64,000 nucleotides of DNA from Humidesulfovibrio sp. (lineage in GTDB: Bacteria > Desulfobacterota > Desulfovibrionia > Desulfovibrionales > Desulfovibrionaceae), in assembly GCF_031082295.1 (NCBI RefSeq), contig NZ_JAVHLD010000002.1:199867-263866 (forward strand), read 5' to 3'. Every line of letters begins with the position of its first letter. Position 1 is the stretch's first letter. Below the pieces are notes generated by a model. That model made no database searches. It had not been told where the DNA came from and worked only from the letters and a program-made list of their open reading frames with translations. Below, in pieces: positions 1 to 10,552 of this stretch. The position numbers and the translations under genes are program-made.

Positions 1-1179
1 CCGGCGCGGCCAGAACCCTCTCAGCCACGGGAGCATTATGGCCAAACCAGCCACGGCCAGAGCGGACATCTGCAAGCCCACGTCATAGACCGAGAGCGGC
101 GAGACCAGGATCATCAGCGCCAGGGCCATGAACAGGCCGTCGATGAGCGCGCGGCCGCGATCAAGCAACAGCAGCAGGCCCCAGAAACCGAACATGCAGG
201 CCGAACGCACAAGGGACGGGCTGCCCTGCCCTACCCAGACATAGGCGGCGATGAGTGGAAGGGAGAGGAGAATGGCAAGTTTCTGCCGCGGGATGCGCAG
301 AAAGAGCGATGGCCACGCCAAACCGACGGCCCAGGCCAGAGCCCAGCCCAGAAGCGCCACGTAAACCACGTTCAGCCCGGACAGGGCAAGGGTGTGGGCA
401 AGTCCGGCCGCTCGCAGTTCCTCAGTAACGGAGAGATCAATGCGCGAGCGGTCGCCCATGAGCAGGCCCAGCAACACGGCCCCGCCCTGGGTTTCGGGCA
501 GGTGCCGCAACAACCCCTGGCGCAGCGACTCACGCTCGTCCCACCAGAAGCGCTCGGGCCTCTCGCCCCAGCGGACGTAGGGCAGCGCGCCGCGCGTGTA
601 GACCCTGTTGAACACCCCGCGCAACCGCTGCTGCCAGTCGAAGTCAGCCCCTCCCGGGTTCTGGAAACCACGCACCGGCCACAGCCGCGCCAGGACCTGC
701 ACCTCCTGCCCCGGAGCCGGACGGTAGTCCGCCTCGTCCCAATCCCAGGCGACCTGGCCGGACAGGGCCACCGTTGCGTTGTCGTCCATCTCGGCCTGAA
801 CATCAGACAGGAGCAACTCCATCCGGCCAAAAGGCTTGTCCGTGACCTCGGCAACGCGGCCACGCAGCAGCGCCTTGCTGCGGCCATCGGTGGCGGCGGC
901 CGAAATGGGCGGAATGTCGGGCAGGACCAGGCGGGCATGCTGGCCGCCAAGAGTGAAGCTCGCGCACACCAGGGCCAGACTCAGCAGGCCGTTGCGCCAG
1001 CTTCTGACGCGGCAGGCCGCCAGCCCTATCCAAAGGAGCGCGGCCAGGGCCAGAGCAGGTTCCGCATGGCGCAGGCTCCAGATGCCCGCCACGTACGCCA
1101 GGAAGTACACCTGCCAGGCCAACAGGCCTGGAGGCTGGCCCGAGGCCTCAAGCTGGTCCTGGCGCTGGCTGGCGAGCAT
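1..1179 (-). CDS. comEC: ComEC/Rec2-type DNA uptake channel, N-terminal part, cut by window edge
   Basis: ComEC forms the inner-membrane channel through which single-stranded DNA enters during transformation. The minus-strand frame is open from the ATG at 1179 to the window edge, giving 393 residues. The start lies behind GGGGAG and 51 bases after the murA stop. The N-terminus is hydrophobic (LLAWQVYFLAYVAGI), followed by a soluble OB-like region, then the competence domain with GLAHTLALSGLNVVY, a variant of the family's AHLLAVSGLH signature. PLSVYDVGLQMSALAVAGL matches the later family motif. The metallo-hydrolase-like C-terminal domain, if present, lies outside the window. Close spacing to murA suggests co-transcription. 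Confidence 0.88.
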   Translation of the reverse strand, partial: MLASQRQDQLEASGQPPGLLAWQVYFLAYVAGIWSLRHAEPALALAALLWIGLAACRVRSWRNGLLSLALVCASFTLGGQHARLVLPDIPPISAAATDGRSKALLRGRVAEVTDKPFGRMELLLSDVQAEMDDNATVALSGQVAWDWDEADYRPAPGQEVQVLARLWPVRGFQNPGGADFDWQQRLRGVFNRVYTRGALPYVRWGERPERFWWDERESLRQGLLRHLPETQGGAVLLGLLMGDRSRIDLSVTEELRAAGLAHTLALSGLNVVYVALLGWALAWAVGLAWPSLFLRIPRQKLAILLSLPLIAAYVWVGQGSPSLVRSACMFGFWGLLLLLDRGRALIDGLFMALALMILVSPLSVYDVGLQMSALAVAGLAIMLPWLRGFWPRR

Positions 1180-1230
1180 GCTCTCCCCGGCTGGTAGCTT
1201 CCCGCGTCCGGCTGCTGGGCTCTTGCCCTG

Positions 1231-2484
<1,254 letters not shown>

Positions 2485-2547
2485 GATGTGTCCTTGTGTT
2501 TCCCGGCCCGCTACGCGTCGGGCAGGATAATTTTCAGGATTTTGTCC

Positions 2548-2576
2548 TTGACCGCCGCAGGGCCATCGGATAGAGA
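2548..2576 (+). promoter_or_regulatory. sigma-70-type promoter of tRNA-His
   Basis: TTGACC at 2548-2553, a 17-bp spacer and TAGAGA at 2571-2576 put transcription start about 8 bases before the tRNA. The layout matches the tRNA-Arg promoter and the porin promoters in this window. Prediction by eye. Confidence 0.55.
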
Positions 2577-2590
2577 ACTTTTCCTCTTGA

Positions 2591-2667
2591 GGTGAATGTA
2601 GCTCAGTTGGCAGAGCACCAGGTTGTGGCCCTGGGGGCCGAGGGTTCAAGCCCCTTCATTCACCCCA
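2591..2667 (+). tRNA. tRNA-His (anticodon GTG)
   Basis: A complete cloverleaf with encoded CCA. The acceptor arm GTGAATG (2592-2598) pairs with CATTCAC (2657-2663). The anticodon loop reads TTGTGGC, and the T arm contains GGTTCAA. The base at -1 is G (2591), opposite C73 (2664), the identity element specific to tRNA-His. It lies between divergent murA and the terminator at 2680. Confidence 0.97.
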
Positions 2668-2679
2668 CTTGAGAACAAC

Positions 2680-2711
2680 AAGGCCCCGCGCAAAACGGGG
2701 CCTTTTCTTTT
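2680..2711 (+). terminator. intrinsic terminator after tRNA-His
   Basis: AAGGCCCCG and CGGGGCCTT form a 9-bp stem around a 7-nt loop, followed by TTCTTT. It closes the tRNA-His unit and, on the other strand, faces the end of selB. Confidence 0.9.
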
Positions 2712-2773
2712 GCCCTTCACAGCGACCGGACTGTGCTTGAGCCGGGCCAAAAAATCAAGCTCCATGCCCATGG

Positions 2774-4690
2774 CTAGCGCTTGCGCAGCTTGCGGTTGTC
2801 GCCCACGCGCACGGTGAGCTTTTCCTTGTCGAAATACTCCAGGAGCGGAATGGCGTACTTGCGCGACAAACCGGACACCTCGCGGAAATCCTGCGGGTGC
2901 ATGTCCTCGTGCGTGGCGAAGAAGGCCACGACCTTTTCGATCAGGCCCGCCACGGAAGTGGCGTCGAAGTACATCTCCTCCTTGATCTTCACGAGCAGCC
3001 CTTCGTCCTGCAGAACCTTGAACACCGGCGCCGCCTCCTTGAAGGTCAGGTCCAGGGGTTCAAGCACGTCCTTCATGTTCGGCGGGGTCAGGCCTCCCGC
3101 GGTGTAGGCGTCCAGAAGCTTCTGGCGCAGGCTCGCGGCGTCCGAGGCGAGCGACACCTTGTGCCCGGGCAGGCGCAACATTTCCTGGTCCGCGGCTATG
3201 GCGCCCTTGCGCAGCAGGCCTTCCAGCACCAGGTGGAACAGCTTCGGACTCAGGCGCTTGCCCCAGGTGGAGGCGAGCCCGCCGCGCGCAACGCCTGGCT
3301 TCATGGGCTCGCGCGAATGGAAGTCGGCCAGATGCGCCAGCAGGCCCTCTGACAACGCCTGGACAACCTTGCCCGACACGTAGACGCGTGCCTCGCGGTC
3401 GATGAGAAAGGCCTCCTGCCGCCCGCCCATGAGCTGCAGCGCCTTTTCCAGCGCCTTGGATTCCATGCTGCTGGCAACCAGCAACTGCGCGAAGGACAGC
3501 CCGGCGTTGGCCGCCAGCTCAAGCTGCGCCAGCACGATGTCCTCCGGGGCTGAAGCGCCCAGGCTGCGCAAGGTCTCCACAGCCGGGGAAAAACGCTTCA
3601 CCCGGTGCGGCAGGGGCGACAGCAGCCGCCCGCCGGCGATGGTCCTGAGCGGCGAAAAAGAGCGCGCCACCACGCGGTCGCCGAACACCCCGGCCAGGGG
3701 CTCGGTAAAGCGGATGCGGCAGATGGCGGTCTGGCCCGGTTCGAGCGCCTCGCCCTCCAGCATGTAGACCCTGGCCATGACCTCGCGCGCGCCGTGGTGG
3801 AAGTGCACTTCCTTGCGGTGCTTGATGGACCTGGGCGAAGACTTCAGGCAGGTCAGCTCCACGTCCCAGGAAAGGCTGGGAAACAGCGAGCCGGGCCGGG
3901 CCAGCACGTCCCCGCGCGAGAGCTCCTCCACCTCCAGGCCGGACAGGTTCACCGCCGTGCGGCTGCCGGCGGCGACCTCCTCCACCTGGGCGCCATGGGA
4001 TTGCAGGGTGCGCACCTTGGTGGCCAGCCCCTTGGGGAACACGGTCACGTCCTCGCCCACCTTGATCTTGCCGGACACCAGCGTGCCGGTGACCACGGTG
4101 CCATAGCCCTTCATGGTGAACACGCGGTCCACCGGCAGACGGAACAGGTCCGAGCGGCGATGGGGCTGGAAGGCATCGACGAGCTTGGCCAGCTCGGCCT
4201 TGAGTTCCGGCAGGCCCGCCCCGGTGTGGGCGGACACGGGCAGGATGGGCGAACCTTCGAGGAATGAACCTTTGAGGTAGGTGGCCACCTCCTCCTCCAC
4301 CATCATGAGCCAGTCCGGCTCCACCATGTCGACCTTGGTGAGGGCCACGACGCCCGTGGTGATGCCAAGCAGCGAGCAGATTTCCAGGTGCTCGCGGGTC
4401 TGGGGCATGATGCCCTCGTCCGCGGCGATGACCAGCACCACGAAGTCGATGCCCGCGGCGCCCGCCACCATGTTCTTCACGAAGCGTTCGTGGCCAGGCA
4501 CGTCCACCACGCCAAGCCTCTTCACGCCAGACTTGCCGCCCGGCAGTTCCATGAAGGCGAAGCCAAGCTCGATGGTGATGCCGCGCTTCTTCTCCTCGGC
4601 CAGGCGGTCGCAGTCGATGCCCGTGAGGGCCTTGACCAGCGTCGTCTTGCCGTGGTCGATATGCCCGGCGGTGCCCATGATGACCGGCAT
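2774..4690 (-). CDS. selB: selenocysteine-specific elongation factor SelB
   Basis: SelB is the GTPase that brings Sec-tRNA(Sec) to the ribosome at UGA codons flanked by a SECIS hairpin. The 638-aa product opens with the P-loop [10 protein letters not shown] and switch motif RGITIELGF, followed by the DVPGHE and TKVD motifs. EF-Tu-like beta domains follow (roughly 175-365), then a long C-terminal region (about 380-638) of the length expected for the winged-helix array that grips SECIS RNA. It starts 9 bases after the M18 peptidase stop and is the last gene of folC-selA-peptidase-selB. Its presence means some UGA codons in this genome are read as selenocysteine; see the candidate at 35941. Confidence 0.96.
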   Translation of the reverse strand: MPVIMGTAGHIDHGKTTLVKALTGIDCDRLAEEKKRGITIELGFAFMELPGGKSGVKRLGVVDVPGHERFVKNMVAGAAGIDFVVLVIAADEGIMPQTREHLEICSLLGITTGVVALTKVDMVEPDWLMMVEEEVATYLKGSFLEGSPILPVSAHTGAGLPELKAELAKLVDAFQPHRRSDLFRLPVDRVFTMKGYGTVVTGTLVSGKIKVGEDVTVFPKGLATKVRTLQSHGAQVEEVAAGSRTAVNLSGLEVEELSRGDVLARPGSLFPSLSWDVELTCLKSSPRSIKHRKEVHFHHGAREVMARVYMLEGEALEPGQTAICRIRFTEPLAGVFGDRVVARSFSPLRTIAGGRLLSPLPHRVKRFSPAVETLRSLGASAPEDIVLAQLELAANAGLSFAQLLVASSMESKALEKALQLMGGRQEAFLIDREARVYVSGKVVQALSEGLLAHLADFHSREPMKPGVARGGLASTWGKRLSPKLFHLVLEGLLRKGAIAADQEMLRLPGHKVSLASDAASLRQKLLDAYTAGGLTPPNMKDVLEPLDLTFKEAAPVFKVLQDEGLLVKIKEEMYFDATSVAGLIEKVVAFFATHEDMHPQDFREVSGLSRKYAIPLLEYFDKEKLTVRVGDNRKLRKR

Positions 4691-4699
4691 TGATGTCTC

Positions 4700-6094
4700 C
4701 TAGCTCTTCAGGAAGGCGCGGAAGGCCAGCACCGTGGCGTAAAGGTCGGCCTTGCCCAGCACCTCAAACGGGCTGTGCATGGACAAAACAGCTGGCCCCA
4801 TGTCGATGACGTCCATGCCGTACACGGCCAGGAACTTGGCCACCGTGCCGCCGCCGCCCAGATCGACCTTGCCCAGCTCGGCCATCTGCCAGGGCACCCC
4901 GGCCTTGTCCAGAATGTTGCGCAGATAGGCCACGTATTCCGGGTGCGCGTCGTTGGCCCCGACCTTGCCGCGGTGTCCGGTGAACTTGTTGAAGCACGGG
5001 CCGTAGCCGATGTACGCGGCGTTGCGCTTCTCGAAAACGTCCAGGTGGTCCGGGTCAACGGCGGCGTTCACGTCCGCGCTGATGGCCATGCCGCGCTGGA
5101 ACACCTCGGACAGCCGCGCCTTGGGCTCCCAGGCCGCCAGCAGGTCGGCCACGGCGTACTCGAAGAACAGGGACTGCGCGCCGGTGCCGCCCTCGCTGCC
5201 GATCTCCTCCTTGTCCCAGAACAGCACCAACTGGGTGTGCTCCGGTGTCTTCTCGGCCAAGAGCGCCTGCAATCCGGCGAACACGCAGGAGCGGTCGTCA
5301 TGGCCGTATCCGCCGATCATGGAACCGTCGAGCCCGACGCTGCGGGCGGGTCCGGCGGGCACCAGCTGCAGCTCGGCGCTGAACAGGTCGCTCTCGGTGA
5401 CGCCGTAGCGCTTGTTCAAGAGCTCCAGCACCCGCTGCCGCACGCGCTCCTTGTCCTTGGCGTGCTTGGGGTCGCCCGGGTTGGCGGGCTCGTGCGCCAC
5501 AACGGCGTTCAGCTTCTCGGCCTCAAAGGCGTCGGAGACCTTCTGTTCCGCATGCTTCTGGGCCAGATGCGGCAGAAGGTCGGTGATGGTCAGCACCGGG
5601 TCGGACAGCTCCTCGCCCACGCAGACATTCACGACGGTGCCGTCCTTCTTGACCACCACGCCGTGCAGGGCCAGCTCGCGCGCCAGCCACTGGTATTTGC
5701 GGATGCCGCCGTAATAGTGGGTCTTCATGAGGCCCAGGTCGGTGTCCTCGTACAGGGGGTGCTGCTTCAGGTCGATGCGCGGCGTGTCGGCATGCGCGCC
5801 AATGAGCCGGAAGCCCTGGGACAGCGGCTTGCGCCCGCGCCGCACCAGCAGGATGGACTTGCCGCGCAGCACGCGGGCGTAGGCCTTGGTCTTGGCGGTC
5901 AGCGTCTCGCTGAACCCGGCCTTCTTCACGGCGTCGAGCACGTACTCGATGGTCTCGCGCTCGGTCTTGCAGGTGGAGAGAAAGCGGATGTACGCGTCGG
6001 CGCAGGCGTTCAGCGCCTTGCGGTCGGCAGCGGAGGCATAAACATCCCAGCAGTTGCGGGACTCATGCCCCAGTTCTGGCTTCATTTTGCTCAC
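4700..6094 (-). CDS. M18-family aminopeptidase
   Basis: A cytosolic zinc aminopeptidase of family M18, whose members remove N-terminal residues (often Asp/Glu or Leu) from peptides. The 464-aa protein shows GAHADTPR (metal-binding His and Asp), [10 protein letters not shown] (catalytic and bridging acidic residues), [10 protein letters not shown], and MHSPFEV near the C-terminus (last metal-ligand His). The GTG start at 6094 has GGAG seven bases upstream. It sits between selA and selB in one minus-strand operon. A direct role in selenium metabolism is not implied by the family, so the placement may be chance or shared expression. Substrate specificity cannot be read from the sequence. Confidence 0.92.
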   Translation of the reverse strand: MSKMKPELGHESRNCWDVYASAADRKALNACADAYIRFLSTCKTERETIEYVLDAVKKAGFSETLTAKTKAYARVLRGKSILLVRRGRKPLSQGFRLIGAHADTPRIDLKQHPLYEDTDLGLMKTHYYGGIRKYQWLARELALHGVVVKKDGTVVNVCVGEELSDPVLTITDLLPHLAQKHAEQKVSDAFEAEKLNAVVAHEPANPGDPKHAKDKERVRQRVLELLNKRYGVTESDLFSAELQLVPAGPARSVGLDGSMIGGYGHDDRSCVFAGLQALLAEKTPEHTQLVLFWDKEEIGSEGGTGAQSLFFEYAVADLLAAWEPKARLSEVFQRGMAISADVNAAVDPDHLDVFEKRNAAYIGYGPCFNKFTGHRGKVGANDAHPEYVAYLRNILDKAGVPWQMAELGKVDLGGGGTVAKFLAVYGMDVIDMGPAVLSMHSPFEVLGKADLYATVLAFRAFLKS

Positions 6095-6134
6095 GAATAT
6101 GCTCCAGGGGGTTCAGGTGTCGTTCCGTGGTGCT

Positions 6135-7583
6135 TCAGTCATCGCCCAGGGCCTGACGCAAGGCGTCAAGAACCAGGGCGTGCTCGGAAATATCCAGCGT
6201 GCGCGGGTCCAGGCAAAAGGCCCCATCCTCCACGCGGCCCACCAGCGGCGGGTCCGTGGCCAGAAGCGCCTGGCGCAGCCCGTCGATGCTCAGCCGCGAG
6301 CCCTCGTTGAGGCGAAGCGCCACCAGCTCCGTGGGCAGGTCGGCCTCGGGGAAGGCCCCGCCGCCCACGCGTGACACGCCCCGCCGCACGGCCACATCGA
6401 GCCGCCCGTCGAGGCTGGCGGACAGGTGCTTCCGTAAAAGCCCGGCCAGGCGCGAGGCCTGGGCGCGCAGACTCGAAAGCGGTCGGGTCATCATGGCCAG
6501 GGTGGGCACCCCGGCCTTGGCCAGCTCCGGGTCCAGGTACAACCGCAGGGTGGCCTCCAGGGCCGCCACGGTCAGCTTGTCGATGCGCAGGGCGCGGTTC
6601 AGCGGATTCTTCTTGATGCGCTCGATGAACTCGCGGCGTCCGACGATGATGCCCGCCTGCGGCCCACCCAAGACCTTGTCCCCGGAGAAGGTGACCACGT
6701 CCGCGCCGTCGGCTATGGCCTCGCTGGCCGATGGCTCGCCGGGCAGGCCGTCGGCCTCGAAACGCATGAGGCTGCCGCTGCCCAGGTCCTCGATGACCGG
6801 CAGGCCGAAGGTGGAGGCCAGGGTCTTGAGTTCGCCCAGCGGCACCTCCTTCACGAAGCCCACCTGCCGGAAGTTGGAGGTGTGGACCTTCATGAGGGCC
6901 GCGGTTTCCGAGCCGATGGCGGCTTCGTAGTCGCGCAGGTGCGTGCGGTTGGTGGCGCCGACCTCGCGCAGGATGCACCCGCTCTTGGCCATGACCTCGG
7001 GGATGCGGAAGCTCCCGCCGATCTCGACCAGCTGCCCGCGCGAGACGATGACCTCGCGGCCCTTGCACAGGGTGTCCAGCACGATGAGCACGGCGGCCGC
7101 GTTGTTGTTCACCACCAGCGCGGCCTCGGCCCCGGTAAGGCGGCAGAGCAGCGCCTCCACATGGGAGTAGCGGCTTCCCCGCTCCCCAGTGGCGAGGTCG
7201 AACTCGAGATTGGAATAGTGCGCGGCGGCCTCGGCCACTGCGGCCACGGCCTCTCGGGCCAGGAGCGAGCGTCCCATGTTGGTGTGCACGACCACGCCGG
7301 TGCCGTTCAGCACGCGGCGAAAGCGGGGCTTGGCCCCCTGGCGCACAAAGGCCAGCATGCGCGGATAGAGCGCGGTGAGCGAAAGCTGCGCCGCGTCGGA
7401 AAAGGCACCGGCGCGGATCTCCTCGCGCACGAGGTCGAGGAAGGAGTTGACCAGATCCTTGACCAGCGGACGCGGAACGCCCTGCAGGACCGGCTGCGCC
7501 GTCTTGCCGATGCGGACGGTGTCCGCGGCCAGGGCGGCCAGGCACTGGTCAACGGCGGGAAGGTGGCGAAAAAGTGTGCTCAC
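6135..7583 (-). CDS. selA: L-seryl-tRNA(Sec) selenium transferase SelA
   Basis: SelA is a PLP enzyme that converts Ser-tRNA(Sec) to Sec-tRNA(Sec) using selenophosphate. The 482-aa protein has the N-terminal tRNA-binding region (HLPAVDQCLAAL), the fold-type I core, and SGDKVLGGPQAG with the PLP-binding Lys303. The GTG start at 7583 overlaps the folC stop in a GTGA arrangement, with GGAGG inside the end of folC, so the two are translationally coupled. Together with selB downstream this is the bacterial selenocysteine pathway. selD and selC were not found in the window. Confidence 0.96.
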   Translation of the reverse strand: MSTLFRHLPAVDQCLAALAADTVRIGKTAQPVLQGVPRPLVKDLVNSFLDLVREEIRAGAFSDAAQLSLTALYPRMLAFVRQGAKPRFRRVLNGTGVVVHTNMGRSLLAREAVAAVAEAAAHYSNLEFDLATGERGSRYSHVEALLCRLTGAEAALVVNNNAAAVLIVLDTLCKGREVIVSRGQLVEIGGSFRIPEVMAKSGCILREVGATNRTHLRDYEAAIGSETAALMKVHTSNFRQVGFVKEVPLGELKTLASTFGLPVIEDLGSGSLMRFEADGLPGEPSASEAIADGADVVTFSGDKVLGGPQAGIIVGRREFIERIKKNPLNRALRIDKLTVAALEATLRLYLDPELAKAGVPTLAMMTRPLSSLRAQASRLAGLLRKHLSASLDGRLDVAVRRGVSRVGGGAFPEADLPTELVALRLNEGSRLSIDGLRQALLATDPPLVGRVEDGAFCLDPRTLDISEHALVLDALRQALGDD

Positions 7584-8914
7584 GGCAGATCCTCCAATGG
7601 GGACGAGGCGGCTTTGCCGCGGAGATGTTCCGGGCGCTCCAGCAGGCCAGGGTGATTAGTATAAAACTCGCCCAGTAAATACAAGGAACCACAGACAAGA
7701 ACAGGACCGGCACAATTCGCCAGCGCCGCAAGGGCTGCGTTCACGTCGAGAGCGGGCACGGCCCCCGGACCAAGGAGACCGGCAAGCTCATCCGGTTCGC
7801 AGGAGCGCGGGCAGCTCGGGATCCCCGCCGCCATGACCGCGCCCGTGGTGAGGCTGCGCACCAGCGGCAGCATGGCGTCCAGCGGCTTGTCGCGCAGGCA
7901 GCCGAACACCACGGCGCCAGGCCGGATGCCGTCCGCATCGAGCGAGGCCTTGAGGGCCGCCAACCCGTGGGCGTTGTGCCCCCCATCCAGGATGAGCTCC
8001 GGCAGCCCCGCTCCGGCAGGAACATGCTGCATGCGGCCCGGGATGAACGCCTGGGCAAAGGCGTCTCGGCAGGCGGCCTCGATGACCGGCAGGCGGAGCC
8101 GCGCGGCCCAAACCGTAAACGCCGCCAGGGCCAGGCGCGCGTTCTCCTGCTGGTGCAGTCCGGGCAGGCCAAGGCGCAGGCCGGTCATGTGCGGCGCGAA
8201 GACCTTGCCGTTCGGGGCGGGCGCCACGCGGCCCTTGGCGCGCGAGTAGGAGAGCACCTCGCCCACGCTGACCAGCTCCGAGCCGACTTCCGCGGCCACG
8301 CGCCGCAGCACGGCCATGGCCTCCGGCTCCTGGTGCGCGGTGATGGCCAGCCCGCCCGTCCGCATTGCCCCGGCCTTGTCCAGCGCTATCTCGGCCAGGG
8401 TGTTGCCGAGGACATTCTGGTGGTCAAGCCCGATGGGGGTGAACACCGTGAGCGCCGGGGCCAGCACATTGGTGGCGTCATAGCGCCCCCCAAGCCCGGC
8501 CTCCATCACCGCCACGTCGCACTTCGCGTCCTCGAAGGCCAGGACGGCCAGCGCGGTGAGCAGCTCGAAATAGGTAAGGCCGAGGCCCTCGGTCCGGCTC
8601 AGCACTTCGGCGCCCAGGCGCGCCCAGGTTTCCTCTGACAGCAGGGCGCCGTCCACAAGTATTCGTTCGCGGACGCTGACGAAATGCGGGCTGGTGTAGA
8701 GCCCAACGCGCAGGCCGTGGGCGCGGAGCAGCTCGGCCAGAATCGTGGCGGTGGAGCCCTTGCCGTTGGTGCCGACCACATGCAGCACGGGAAAGCGCGG
8801 ACGACCGGCGCGCGCCACAAAGGCGGCCATGCGGTCCAGGCCAAGATCCATGTGGAACAGGCCCAGATTCTCCAGGTGTTCTATGAAATCAGGAAAGTTA
8901 GGCGCTTTCGTCAC
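7580..8914 (-). CDS. folC: folylpolyglutamate / dihydrofolate synthase FolC
   Basis: FolC adds glutamate to folates and usually also makes dihydrofolate from dihydropteroate, with ATP. The product is 444 aa. GTNGKGST (residues 48-55) is the P-loop. EAGLGGRYDATN and TPIGLDHQ are Mur-ligase-family signatures, and DGGHNAHG lies in the C-terminal domain. I chose the GTG at 8914, preceded by AAAGG, because the open frame further upstream runs antisense through tRNA-Arg. It is the first gene of the folC-selA-peptidase-selB unit. Confidence 0.94.
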   Translation of the reverse strand: MTKAPNFPDFIEHLENLGLFHMDLGLDRMAAFVARAGRPRFPVLHVVGTNGKGSTATILAELLRAHGLRVGLYTSPHFVSVRERILVDGALLSEETWARLGAEVLSRTEGLGLTYFELLTALAVLAFEDAKCDVAVMEAGLGGRYDATNVLAPALTVFTPIGLDHQNVLGNTLAEIALDKAGAMRTGGLAITAHQEPEAMAVLRRVAAEVGSELVSVGEVLSYSRAKGRVAPAPNGKVFAPHMTGLRLGLPGLHQQENARLALAAFTVWAARLRLPVIEAACRDAFAQAFIPGRMQHVPAGAGLPELILDGGHNAHGLAALKASLDADGIRPGAVVFGCLRDKPLDAMLPLVRSLTTGAVMAAGIPSCPRSCEPDELAGLLGPGAVPALDVNAALAALANCAGPVLVCGSLYLLGEFYTNHPGLLERPEHLRGKAASSPLEDLP

Positions 8915-8936
8915 GGACGACCTTTGGACACGGCCC

Positions 8937-8965
8937 TTGACCGCGCCCCGCAGCTTGTTTAGTGA
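8937..8965 (+). promoter_or_regulatory. sigma-70-type promoter of tRNA-Arg
   Basis: TTGACC at 8937-8942, a 17-bp spacer and TAGTGA at 8960-8965. The predicted start is about 8 bases before the tRNA, the same geometry as tRNA-His. It lies in the short divergent gap with folC. Confidence 0.5.
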
Positions 8966-8979
8966 ATTGTTCCCCGTGC

Positions 8980-9056
<77 letters not shown>

Positions 9057-9117
9057 TTTCTACCAGAACCCCTCCCCGGACACAAATTTTTCGGTTTGGC
9101 CGACTATTTCATGCGCA

Positions 9118-10146
9118 ATGCTGGACACATCCCTGCGGGCATTGTACAAACACAGTATGAAAAACCAGAAAGCCGACACCAGCGCCGATGTCATGCAGAC
9201 TGGCATCCTGCTCGACACCGGCACCAACGAGCTGGAGATTTTGGAGTTCCACATCGACAGTGACGCTGGCCCAGGTGGCCAGGGCGAGCGGCACTCCTTT
9301 GGCGTCAACGTGGCCAAGGTCATGGAGGTCATCGAGAGCCCTGGCCTTGAGCCTCTGCCGGGAGCTACCCACCCGAGCTTCAGGGGCATCATTCCCCTGC
9401 GCAGCCACATCCTGCCCGTCATCGACCTGGCTGTGTGGCTGAACATCAATAAGGCGCCCGCTCCGCTGGACAACGTCATCGTCACCGAGTTCAGCAAGGC
9501 TGTCACCGGGTTTGTGGTCTCTGGGGTAACTGGCATCCATCGCGTGGGCTGGCCCGAGGTCATCCCGCCCGACGGCTATCTGCCCAAAACCGGCATCCAG
9601 GCCATCATCGGCCTTGTGGAGCGGGATGGACACTTCATCCAATTGCTGGACCTTGAGACCATCATCGCGGACCTTTCGCCAGCACAAGAATTCGATACTT
9701 CGGTCGAAGCATTCGTGGCGCATCGAGAGCTGAAGGCCCTGGTGGCCGATGACTCCGCCACCATCCGCCTGATGCTGCAAAAAAGCCTGACCCGCGCAGG
9801 CATCACGCCGACCATCACCTCAAACGGGCACGAGGCCCTGGAAACCGCACGCGCGCTGGCCCGTCAGGCCGCTGCCGAGGGCAGGCCCATTCACGACTTT
9901 TTGGACATCGTCATCTCCGACATCGAGATGCCCCTTATGGATGGCTTCACCCTGACCAAGAACATCAAGCACGACGCTGTATTGCGCGACCTGCCTGTTG
10001 TGTTGTACTCATCCATCATCACCGCTGAACTGCGCCACAAGGGCCAATCCGTCGGTGCCGACCGCCAGATCTCCAAGCCCGACCTGGAAAGCATTCCACA
10101 AACGGCAGTGCAGCTGGTGCAGGAGTATGAACGCAATCGGGGGTAG
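9118..10146 (+). CDS. cheV: CheV-type chemotaxis coupling protein (CheW + receiver)
   Basis: CheV links chemoreceptors to CheA through a CheW domain and tunes signalling through its receiver domain. The CheW-like part spans roughly residues 25-190. The receiver begins at LVADDSATIR, has the phospho-acceptor Asp in VISDIEMPLMDGF, and ends with the conserved Lys in SKPD. The start is uncertain: 9118, 9157 or 9193 are in frame, none has a convincing ribosome-binding site, and family alignment by memory favours 9193 (MQTGILLDTGTNELE). An HPt protein follows five bases later, suggesting a small phosphotransfer module. Confidence 0.9.
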   Translation: MLDTSLRALYKHSMKNQKADTSADVMQTGILLDTGTNELEILEFHIDSDAGPGGQGERHSFGVNVAKVMEVIESPGLEPLPGATHPSFRGIIPLRSHILPVIDLAVWLNINKAPAPLDNVIVTEFSKAVTGFVVSGVTGIHRVGWPEVIPPDGYLPKTGIQAIIGLVERDGHFIQLLDLETIIADLSPAQEFDTSVEAFVAHRELKALVADDSATIRLMLQKSLTRAGITPTITSNGHEALETARALARQAAAEGRPIHDFLDIVISDIEMPLMDGFTLTKNIKHDAVLRDLPVVLYSSIITAELRHKGQSVGADRQISKPDLESIPQTAVQLVQEYERNRG

Positions 10147-10150
10147 CACC

Positions 10151-10552
10151 ATGCTTGAAACCGACCCGGAAGTGTTGGCCGCCTTTGTGGAGGAGGCCTC
10201 AGAGCGCATTGTCGCCCTGGAGTCCGGGCTGCTTGAACTGGAACGAACCGCCCGCGCACCGCAAGCGGACCTCCTGAACGCAGTCTTTCGCGATGCCCAC
10301 TCCATCAAGGCTGGGGCAAACCTCCTGCATTTCAGCACACTTGAAACTGCAGCACATAAGTTGGAGAATGTTCTGGACAGCCTGCGCAAGGGCCAACTTT
10401 CCGCGCGCGAGGACGTAACCCAGGCCTTGTTCGACGGGGTTGACCTGCTGCGCAAGCTGCTGGACAGCCCGGGTGCCCCTGCCCCGACAGACTATCAGGA
10501 ATGCTTGTCCAAGCTGGGGGAACTCGCCAAACGGCGTGCGGGGATTACATGA
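10151..10552 (+). CDS. stand-alone HPt (histidine phosphotransfer) domain protein
   Basis: A 133-aa helical protein resembling the P1 domain of CheA. FRDAHSIKAGANLLHF is the H-box, with the phosphorylatable His50. The usual Gly-Gly after HSIK is Ala-Gly here. GGGGG precedes the ATG at 10151, and the stop of cheV is four bases away. There is no kinase, dimerisation or ATPase domain, so it cannot phosphorylate itself; the inference is that it shuttles phosphate between a CheA or hybrid kinase and receivers such as that of CheV. Its stop overlaps the next start (ATGA). Confidence 0.85.
   Translation: MLETDPEVLAAFVEEASERIVALESGLLELERTARAPQADLLNAVFRDAHSIKAGANLLHFSTLETAAHKLENVLDSLRKGQLSAREDVTQALFDGVDLLRKLLDSPGAPAPTDYQECLSKLGELAKRRAGIT

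Noticed and set aside
2485..2649. Upstream extension of murA giving a 472-residue protein
   Set aside because: The extra part is the antisense of tRNA-His and its promoter; the ATG at 2484 has a ribosome-binding site and gives the standard length and Cys115.
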